From Melampsora larici-populina 98AG31 (Eukaryota; Basidiomycota; Pucciniomycetes; Pucciniales; Melampsoraceae): DNA of 64,000 nucleotides. Positions 34,497 through 42,747 of the stretch are shown piece by piece. Position numbers and translations under genes: made by a program. Within the stretch, counting starts at the first letter, position 1. Every line of letters starts with the position of its first letter. The stretch lies in the NCBI RefSeq assembly GCF_000204055.1, contig NW_006768773.1, positions 589,879 to 653,878 on the forward strand, read 5' to 3'. The notes under the pieces are model-generated. The model did not search any database. It worked only from the letters and a program-made list of their open reading frames with translations, and was not told the DNA's origin.

Positions 34497-34669
34497 CTTG
34501 ATCTTGAGTTGTGAGGCAAAGGCTTCTTGGAATCGAGGTCTAGAGGAGCTTTCAAATATTCCGAGAAGTGTCAAGAAGTGACATCTAGAAACATCTTCGA
34601 GGTGTCCAAGAAGTTTCTAGATGTCACTTCTTGGCACTTCTCGGACCGGTTTCTCGAGTTTTGAATACC

Positions 34670-34879
34670 ATTATTTTAATGATTAAATGTTGGCCTGAGG
34701 TTTGTCTAGGCGCTTCATGGATCAGTCTCAATACTCCTTGATTATCACTGAAGATTGCAAGTTCTTTCAGTGGTGGTCTGTTCCGTCTGAAGAGTTCATT
34801 TGCTAGTTTGGTTGCTTGGAAAACCCCCATGAGCTCAGCCTCGTGGTTCAAGAAGTTGTGATTGAATTTGATAGATACT
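34670..34879 (-). pseudogene. old LINE, RNase H middle part
   Basis: Minus-strand frame SIKFNHNFLNHEAELMGVFQATKL, then LAIFSDNQGVLRLIHEAP. It shows the RNase H catalytic Glu (HEAEL) and Asp (FSDNQ). It is bounded by Harbinger-2 on the left and the 889-bp element on the right, and joins both neighbouring LINE segments in frame. Confidence 0.88.
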
Positions 34880-35768
34880 AAGGACCAGGCGCAGTTCGGC
34901 CCGAAAGCCTTGCGTTGTCGTCAACTTTTCCAGTTTATGAGTAGATTTATACTTGGTGATCGGCGAGGATCAGCCAAATCTCCATGTAGAGCGCAAGTGA
35001 CATGCGAAAGGATGTCACTTGCTGACCTATCTAATACCATCCTTGAAGTTGGCTATGTTTACTATGCATAAAACCATGAATGCTTATCTTGTGGCATGTT
35101 AACTTTTGAGTCGTGATAGTATTGCTCAAACTCATCCCAATCCCTATTGATCAATATCTCTGATGGCTAACGCACAAGATCCAACTGAAGCAAATATTTT
35201 AGATTATAGATACCTATAGATTGATAACGGATTAGCACTGAGGAGGCAAGAAAGGACAAAAGCTTCTTATAGGTGTCCTTATATCCCATAAGAACACCTT
35301 TCACAAAAATCCACTTGCCTCCGGTAATAGATGTGCTTCCAAAACCCATACATCTTATTTCTCATTTGGACTCAAAAAGCCTGTGCAAATCATCATCGAG
35401 GAAAAGATGAGCAGGTTAAAGCACTTCCAAATGTGCTGAAATCTAAATGGTAGCGCTCAAATTGGCCAGGTCACAACAAATTTGTGAGGTCCTAAAATTG
35501 GACCTCACGAATTTGTTGCGATTGAGCAATCAGCAACTGAATTCAAGAACTGATTTACATCATTCCCTCGTAATAGAAGTCTGTTTGATCACAAGCCTCA
35601 CTGAAACTATGTGAGGCTCGACAATAAAAAATTGTTTATCTCGCCTAAACAACGTTTGAGAGCGCTTTATAAGCCACTTTTGAAAAGATGGCTCGGAAAC
35701 CCGATTAAAACGAGCTTACTAACAATACATCTTTCACGACAACGACCTCACTTCCGCGCCTGGTCCTT
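34880..35768. mobile_element. 889-bp non-autonomous TIR element with ACT duplication
   Basis: Ends are 13-bp perfect inverted repeats, AAGGACCAGGCGC at 34880-34892 and its complement at 35756-35768. The flanks are ACT (34877-34879) and ACT (35769-35771), a 3-bp target duplication. Removing the element and one ACT restores the LINE RNase H frame (NKTV then SIKFNHNF). It encodes nothing recognisable. The 3-bp duplication fits a PIF/Harbinger-type or related mobiliser, but the termini differ from both Harbinger elements in the window. Confidence 0.88.
34993..35022. repeat. perfect 11-bp-stem hairpin in the 889-bp element
   Basis: gcaagtgacat (34993-35003) pairs with atgtcacttgc (35012-35022) around an 8-nt loop. 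Confidence 0.6.
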
Positions 35769-36094
35769 ACTGTCTTATTCGTCGTTTTCGTTACCGCCGA
35801 GGCGCCTCCCCCTTCTTTGCTCACTGAACCATCTGTAAAAATGATGAGTGCATTCTTGTTTGTTTTCTTCTTCTACTTGCTTCGGAACTAATTCGGTCGC
35901 TTCTTCCTTGGACTTGTCTAGATTAATGACTTGTCCTAGATTAGTGGTCCACGGGGGTAGTGAATGAGCGTAGATTATCTCCATCTCCTCGTTAGTTAGC
36001 AGTTTGAGATCTCGACTTTGTAAGACATCTTGGATCGGGCCTTTGTGCGTTGGTTTCAATCCAAATTTGAGACTTATTGTGAACTCGGACACCG
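35769..36094 (-). pseudogene. old LINE, RT C-terminal and RNase H N-terminal part
   Basis: Minus-strand frame with VSEFTISLKFGL, KGPIQDVLQS and, in the shifted frame downstream, ALIIFTDGSVSKEGGGASAV, the start of RNase H with its first catalytic Asp. It parallels KGPVQDLIRK and VIFTDGSVRQEGGG in the younger LINE. The segment is cut at 36094 by the young LINE and continues beyond it at 42234. Confidence 0.82.
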
Positions 36095-36277
36095 AAAGCT
36101 TACCTCGAATCACCACTTTTGACATCATCGCTTTATCAAATCTTTGCCTTTACATCCTCAAAACTAAACAAACACCCCCCTACTATTCCCACAAAACGTC
36201 CGCCGGACAACGGCGATGGCGGTCCAAATCCCCCCCCAAAAAATCCGGTTAGAATTCGATCGAACGAAAGCGATTCC

Positions 36278-37411
36278 ATGATGAGCGAACTAGGAAACTC
36301 AATGACCGACCTCTCTCATAACTCGGCACAAAACGATGGTTTGATTCAACTGATGTTCAGGATGATGAACGGATTCGAAAAGACCATCAACGAACTTAAT
36401 AATACGATCAAAGCCCTCCAAGAAGAGATACGCCAGCTCAAAGCCGAACGCCCATCTCCCCAAACACCCACTGCTCCCGTACCACAGCCGCTACCCACTA
36501 GGACAAACGTTTGGTCGAACCCGTATCCCAAGTCGACAACTAAATCAAATCAGGCACCAAAACCCCCGCCGAAGAACTCAGAGATTAATGAATTCAAGCT
36601 AGCTACTCTAATCATACATAAAACTCAAGGCTCCGAACCTTTCAAAGACTTCTCAAACTTAGCTATAGTACAGAGAATCAACTCAGTGCTAGAATCCTTA
36701 GATGCTAAGATTAACGACACACCTGTTAGAATAAAAACCGCAGCACTCATGAAATCTGGGGATGTCCTCATGACCATGGCTAACCGATCGATGAAAAACT
36801 GGCTATTAGAAAATAAACACAAGTGGACAAAACTTGCCCACAAAGACTTCAAAACCTCCCAAGCTCGATACCCGATTCTCTTCAATTACGTACCAGCTGA
36901 TATCAGTGTCCAGGATGCTGAATTTCTCGTCAAACTTAGTGAACAAAACGACATACCCCTCGATACCTTACACTCAGCACGTTGGATCAAAGACCCTGTA
37001 GACACGGGTAAAAAACATGGGACAATTGTCATTAACTTTGTTGACAAATTACTAGCAAACAAGATTGAGAAGGGTGGCTTATGCTTTGATGGTAACAGAT
37101 TCAAAAGTAAAACTTATGTTCAGGGTCCTACCATGTGCTTTAACTGTCTAGATTTAAACCATACCCACTCTTCATGCAAATTCATTGCTCACTGCAGCAA
37201 ATGTGGAGATTCTCATAACTCTAAGGATTGTGCCAACAACGATGTTAACCAAAATTGTGCCAGATGTGTAAGTTTTGATGCAAAAAGAACTAACACGAAA
37301 ATTGACAGATTTCTCCCAAAATACGCCCACTCCCCAAAAAGCCTGTCCTGCCCATTAAGGAAAACTCAGTTTCAAATTACTAACCCAATTGTTATTGAAG
37401 ATGAGTTATAA
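36278..37411 (+). CDS. LINE ORF1, nucleic-acid-binding protein with zinc knuckles
   Basis: The first ATG in frame is at 36278 (MMSELGNS), although the frame is open from 36119. A helical segment (MMNGFEKTINELNNTIKALQ) resembles a coiled coil, followed by a Pro-rich linker. The C-terminal third has zinc-knuckle-type cysteines: MCFNCLDLNHTHSSC, HCSKCGDSHNSKDC, then NCARC. ORF1 proteins of this class coat the RNA and chaperone reverse transcription. The stop codon overlaps the ORF2 start (ATG at 37401) by 11 nt. Intact as far as visible. Confidence 0.85.
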   Translation: MMSELGNSMTDLSHNSAQNDGLIQLMFRMMNGFEKTINELNNTIKALQEEIRQLKAERPSPQTPTAPVPQPLPTRTNVWSNPYPKSTTKSNQAPKPPPKNSEINEFKLATLIIHKTQGSEPFKDFSNLAIVQRINSVLESLDAKINDTPVRIKTAALMKSGDVLMTMANRSMKNWLLENKHKWTKLAHKDFKTSQARYPILFNYVPADISVQDAEFLVKLSEQNDIPLDTLHSARWIKDPVDTGKKHGTIVINFVDKLLANKIEKGGLCFDGNRFKSKTYVQGPTMCFNCLDLNHTHSSCKFIAHCSKCGDSHNSKDCANNDVNQNCARCVSFDAKRTNTKIDRFLPKYAHSPKSLSCPLRKTQFQITNPIVIEDEL

Positions 37412-40400
37412 TAGCCCATACGAAACCCCAAACCCAGCACCAATGGACGAAATTGATCCATCTCAAGACTTATATTCCCCGGAACTACCAACTCAACTAA
37501 ATAGCTGCGCTATTCTTCATTTCAATTGTAACAAATCACAACATATCACCTTAGAAGCCCTCACTCAAACGCAGTATACGATCCTGGCACTGCAAGAACC
37601 GTGGTGGAACCCTCTCAATTGCTCATTCCCATCACACGAAGCATGGCACCAAGTCTCAGCTTACGACTACTGCGCAACCACCTGGGAGGAACGACCCAGA
37701 GTGGTAATGTATATCTCAAAATTAATCCCATCCTCCCAGATTTCAATTCTTCCAAGCTTATCAGACATCATCTTAGCTGTAGATATAAAATCACCGAACA
37801 CCAATACACCCCAATTACGTATAATCACCTGGTACAACCCACCAAACTCACTCAGAGGAATGGCCACCCTTGAGAGCTGGACTCGACTCTACTATAACCG
37901 CCGCCTCCCAACCATCATCACTACTGACTCCAATTTACACCACCCTTTTTGGAACCCCCCAGGGTACAACAGAACAGACCTTCAAGCCAAGAAACTCTTA
38001 CACCTGTGCGGAACAAAAGGCCTCAAACTTGCGTCCCCCAGAGGCATCCCAACCAGATTCTCTGCGGGCACCACACCTACAGCTATAGACCAGATATGGA
38101 CCAGCTGGAACCTCACGGATAAAGTCTCTGGCTGCAAAGTGTTAAACGATGGGGTAACATCAGATCACTTACCAATAGCCATTATCCTCAATCTACTTTT
38201 CATCCCTCCCATACTCGAACACATCTCCTTGAAATTAACTGATATTGATGTAAACGTATTTCATAGCAAAATCCAACAAAAGATCTCCTCTCTCCCACAG
38301 GAATACCTAACGGTAGAAGACATCAACAATGGCACAACATCACTCTCAAAAGTCATACTCGATGCCGCTCACAAACAGGGAAGGAAAGTTGAAAGTAACC
38401 CTAGAAAATATAAAGTATGGTGGGTAAAGGAACACCTGGACCCGATCCTAAAGAACCGCAACCGAGCCAAACGATGGATGATACGCTCCAACCTACCGGA
38501 AGCTTATCAGTGCTATCAAGAATGGCAAAATTATCTCAAGAGCCAAATCCTGAAAGCAAAAGCGGATCATTGGAAGAAATTCCTAGCGACCAGCTCTGGA
38601 AACATGACGTTCAAGGCATACCGGTGTTGATACAACACTTGTATCTCAGATCGTACTCGACACTTAGTGACCATAAGCATTCAGACATCCATGCTGAGCT
38701 TCACTCTGAAGACTCTGAGCGTGTTCCTCATTTCCTTTCTACGAACACTACTTGTTCCTCTCACTCATCTAATGTTCAGTCTGATCCATTTGTATATATT
38801 CCAAATGTCTGTTGTTGTTGTTTCTGTTTTTTCGTGTGCTTTTTCGTCTTGTCATAAATATAGAAATATTTCTTTGCATTCATTCTCTGCTTGCACGAGA
38901 AGCGCTGTCGACAGCTCTCTCTTGAATCTCTTCGTTTGTCACGCAACGCATCCTTTGCTTTTCGTGCCGAAACTTCTGAAGATTTCACAAGCTACTCCAT
39001 AGCCTGTATCGTTAACCGGTACACGAAAGCAGCCGCATCCGGGGAGGTAGCCCCACTATTCCAAAACGATGGCTTGGTCACGTCCGACAAGAATACACAG
39101 GCAAAACTCCTCTTTTACGGGACTTCGGTAGCTCATATTGAAGCAGACTTAAGCGACATTCCTCAAGTACAACAAAACCCTATCAGATCAACCCCCACCC
39201 ATTTCCCCCACCCTACCCTGAGTAAGGATGAACTTAGCAGAATCGTTGAAAATACACCAAATGGGAAAGCCAAAGGAGGCGATGAATTATCAAACGAATT
39301 AATCAGACTAGCGCTCCCGGCTATAGATCAAGAACTGTGCAAATTGTTCAATGCTTGTTTTAAACTCGGCTACTTCCCAAATGCTTGGAGATCAGCAATC
39401 ACCATTATCATCCGCAAAGCAGGAAAAGACAGTTACTCAGAACCAAACTCGTACCGCCCAATAGCACTACTAAGCTGCCTGGGAAAAATCCTCAAAAAGA
39501 TCATCACCAGCAGACTGACCTACTGGGCCAAAAACTTTAGGGTCATTTCACCATGCCACATGGGAGGCAGACGACAGCATAGTACAGAAGACGCGCTGCT
39601 AATACTCAATTCATGGATTAAGGAACAATGGCGTAAGAAATTAGTTGTCACAGCGTTATTTCTAGATGTGAAATCCGCCTACCCCTCAGTTCACCGTGAA
39701 AGACTGATCCATACACTTCAACAACAAAACTGCCCTCCATACTTGACTCAACTAGTACAAGGCTTCCTTACTGAAAGATCCACTAACCTTAGACTGCAAG
39801 ATTTCGTATCAGAAGCTTTCACGATTGAGAATGGACTGCCTCAAGGTTCTCCCCTCTCAGTCATTCTCTACATTATCTATAACTCAGGAATGTTAGGAAA
39901 GGACCCACCGAACCCAACCAGTCGAAATTTGTCATTAGGCTTCATCGATGATATAGTTCACTTAGTAGCGGAAAATTCGTTTACAGAAAACTTAGAAAAC
40001 CTCAGTACTCATGCCGAACAATCATTATTATGGGCCAAGCACCATGGAGCTATCTTCGACAAAAAGAAAGCACAACTGATGCACTTCACAAATAAACGAA
40101 ACCCGACTTTTCCCTCTTTTCTCTTTGGCGACACCCTGCTACAACCCAAGCAGGAAGTCAAATGGTTGGGATTATGGCTTGACCCTAAACTCAAGTTCAA
40201 CAGCCACATCCAACACATGAAAAAATCAGCAGAGCTCACCCTCCTACAACTCAGACGTCTCAACAAATGCTACTCAGGCCTAGCGATGAAAGAAGCTAAA
40301 CGACTGATAGTGGCAGTCTTAATCCCAAGGATCCTCTACGGTAGTATAGCGTGGCTTACACAGAAGACGTCAAAAAAGGCAACCAAAGTATTGACCACTA

Positions 40401-41725
40401 TCCAAAACGCAGCAAACAAAATCGTAGTTGGAGCATTCAAAGGTACTTCAAACGAAATGATGATGCATGACATGTACATGACACCATTCACTTGGATTGC
40501 AACACGACGTCATCATAACTTCTTACTAAAGAGGAAAACCGCTCCGGCCAATCATCCCACTAGAGTCTTCATCGAATACAAACTGGGGTTAAGATCTAAT
40601 AACAACAAAGGCCCGGTACAAGACTTAATCAGGAAATCAGATTTAGATAAAATGCTTGGTGAAGATATAGAAACAATTTATCCCCATCCAATAGCACCGT
40701 GGATGAGTAATATAGGAGAAATTCTCAACTTAAACCTATCAAAAGAAGAAGTCAAGGAACAGATTAGCGATCAAATAAAATATGAAGAAACAGAAAACAA
40801 CGCCTTAGTAATATTCACCGATGGTTCAGTTAGACAAGAAGGAGGTGGGGCAGCAGCTGTCTCTAGATCAATTAGCAGAGCACAAGCAGTTATCCACAAA
40901 GACAACTTCTCGAACCATGAAACAGAACTATTGGGATTGCTTCTAGCAGCTGAACTAGCAAACGAAATTTTTAGAAGACAAAACCCCCCACCAAAAAACT
41001 TAGCCCTTTTCAGCAACAACCAGGGAGCTCTTGGACTTGCCCACAACATCCCTTCAGCGTCCTCAGGACAACACCTTCAGATTCAAATCCGATCTCAACT
41101 TAGAAGACTTCCTGAGAACTGTCAGATTCACTTATACTGGACCTCAGGCCACGCAGGGGTAGAACTCAACGAACTTGCTGATCAACTAGCGGGAGAGAAG
41201 GCTGAAAATCAAAATGAAGCAATGACATTAAAAACAAGTCTGGGTAGCCTGAGAAGACATGCAAAAGAAATTACTAATGTTAATCTATTCCCATTTAAAC
41301 CAGGCAACAGAACTCTAAATACGAATCCCAAACAAATAACAAAAGGCCTAGAAGAACTAGAAAAAGGGGCTACTGCGGCAATCTTCCAATTAAGAGCGGG
41401 CTTCAGCCCGCTAAACGAACACTTATTTAAAAGAAAGCTGACCCCATCCCCTCTATGCACTAAATGTGGTAAAACGGAGAACACTCAACACTTTTTACTT
41501 TTTTGTAGCAGATACTCCAAAGCTCGAAAATCAATGAGGACCAAAATCAAGAAGGAGAAAATTAAGGTTGACTGGAACAACTCCAGAAAATTATTGGACA
41601 CTCCCAAAGTTTTTCCCATATTGTCTGAATTCATACTAGATACTAAAAGATTTATCTATGTGCAAACTTTTCTACAGGAACTAGACCGAGGAGGACGGCC
41701 ACTAAGCGAAGTGAGGATGTCTTAG
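37401..41725 (+). pseudogene. LINE ORF2 (endonuclease, RT, RNase H), split by a solo LTR
   Basis: Reading 37401-38624 then 39020-41725 restores one frame; the 395 inserted bases (LTR plus duplication) shift it. Domains in order: APE-type endonuclease (ALQEPWWNP, then TTDSNLHHPFW, then TSDHLPIAI); reverse transcriptase (SYRPIALLSCLGKILKK, FLDVKSAYPSV, ENGLPQGSPLS, GFIDDIVHLV); RNase H (VIFTDGSVRQEGGG, NHETELLGL, ALFSNNQGALG, YWTSGHAGVELNELADQ); and a terminal CTKCGKTENTQHFLLFC zinc motif. In RNase H the expected Asp of FSDNQ is Asn here, whereas the older LINE copy keeps Asp. The element cannot now make a full ORF2 product. Confidence 0.92.
38625..39014. mobile_element. 390-bp solo LTR with ACCGG target duplication
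   Basis: Starts tgttgataca and ends tgtatcgtta, so the ends are imperfect inverted repeats (last base A but TA rather than CA). The flanks are ACCGG at 38620-38624 and ACCGG at 39015-39019. Excising the insert and one ACCGG rejoins LINE codons (FKAYR then YTKAAASGE). The length, TGTTG start and 5-bp duplication point to a Ty1/copia-like LTR left by recombination. The strand of the lost element is uncertain. Confidence 0.88.
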
Positions 41726-41756
41726 ATGGAAAGATTTAAATCATCATTAACTCCAC

Positions 41757-42031
41757 CACCGAGAACCCAGTAGGGACGTGTTTGCATAGAGGTTTGACTA
41801 AAGTCAACCGAGAACCCAATAGGGACGTGCGTACATAAAGGTGTTTGAAGAAAAAAAAAACAGAATAAGATTACATTGTAAAAAGGATAGATACCTCTAC
41901 GGAGATCGAAAGGAAGAAGAAAAAAAAATCTCTCCACTGAGAACCCAGATTGGGATGTGTCTGCATAAAGGTGTGTTAAATCTAACCACCGAGAACCCAC
42001 TAGGGACGTGCTTACATAGAAGTGGTTGAAG
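41757..42031 (+). repeat. four copies of a 40-45-nt motif in the LINE 3' untranslated region
   Basis: Copies with core gagaacccantagggacgtg and a following tacataaaggt-like end lie near 41759, 41812, 41938 and 41991. They are arranged in two pairs separated by an A-rich spacer. Such 3' repeats could be recognised by the element's own reverse transcriptase; this is inference. Confidence 0.75.
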
Positions 42032-42233
42032 AATACCAATAATCACAGTTTAAAAAAAAAAAAAAAGTGGAATATCTAGAAATCGAAAGACATCCGAACT
42101 CATGCTTAGACTAATAGCCGTCTCTCCAAGGTATAAGTCTCCACATGTTGTAACTTGTTCAGATAGTGTTTATGCAATTAAGCCCAACGCACTTTAAAAA
42201 AAAAAAAAAAAAAAAAAAAGAACTCGGACACCG

Positions 42234-42406
42234 CAACTTTGCTCAATCGGGTCTCGGACATAATGATTCCCGCGGTGTCAATCAGATGTGATTTCAGAGT
42301 TGGTCTTGAGGAGTTGTTTGAGAAAATCTGAGATTGATGACTGTTTATTGAAAGAAAAGAATAGTTCAGACTTCAGCTGGCAACTGCATTGTTGCAAGAC
42401 CTGATC
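42234..42406 (-). pseudogene. old LINE remnant beyond the young LINE
   Basis: Joined to 36094 after removal of the young LINE, the minus frame reads RLSKVAVSEFTISLKFGL, continuing the old LINE for at least 20 codons. Further upstream similarity is weak. The segment ends at the gypsy insertion. Confidence 0.6.
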
Positions 42407-42719
42407 TGTAATGACCTGGCTTGTATTTAAGAATTCTTTATAATTACGCAATTATAAGAATCCGGAATCTCAAATGAAAAGTATTCCTAAGCCTTAATGT
42501 TGTATTTAAGAATCTCAGATGAAAAGTATTTCTTATAACAAATGGTGACAATAATAACAAATTGTTTCGATAAAGAAAAGAGAAACAATAACCAACTTCA
42601 CAGCTGATATAAATAGAATAAGAAAAGAAAGATCATGTAATCCTATGACATCATAGTCCTTTACTAATCAGAGAACGCGACATGTGCATAACAACCCGAA
42701 GTGCAACTCGTTCATCACA
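42407..42719 (-). repeat. 3' LTR of the gypsy element
   Basis: 313 bp. On plus it starts tgtaatgacc and ends tcatcaca; on the coding strand it runs TGTGATGA to CATTACA, so it has TG...CA ends. Matches 48424-48736 throughout. Confidence 0.95.
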
Positions 42720-42747
42720 AAAGTAATCCTCCATATACGCCTATCCA

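Larger units (their letters stand above)
30040..34669. mobile_element. PIF/Harbinger DNA transposon (Harbinger-2), inserted in the old LINE
   Basis: About 4630 bp with long terminal inverted repeats of roughly 85 bp that begin GGTATTCAAAACTCGAG at 30040 and, reversed, end at 34669; mismatches are few (for example A/G, C/T). The interrupted LINE reading frame continues exactly across the element. The target duplication is short and ambiguous (TA or TAAT/ATTA context). Two genes converge inside: a Myb/SANT-like protein on plus and a DDE transposase on minus. Each carries one premature TGA. Confidence 0.88.
36095..42219 (+). mobile_element. non-LTR retrotransposon (LINE, Tad1-like) with 14-bp target duplication
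   Basis: Bounded by direct copies of gaactcggacaccg at 36081-36094 and 42220-42233; the right copy directly follows a poly(A) tail (42195-42219). The element has an ORF1 with zinc knuckles and an ORF2 with endonuclease, reverse transcriptase, RNase H and a C-terminal CCHC motif. It sits in opposite orientation inside the old LINE, whose frame resumes after 42233. The ORF1 frame is already open at the 5' border, so slight 5' truncation is possible. A 390-bp solo LTR interrupts ORF2. Confidence 0.92.

Noticed and set aside
38667..39002. Frames inside the LINE ORF2 break as extra coding sequence
   Set aside because: They lie in the solo LTR; excising it with one ACCGG rejoins the LINE frame.
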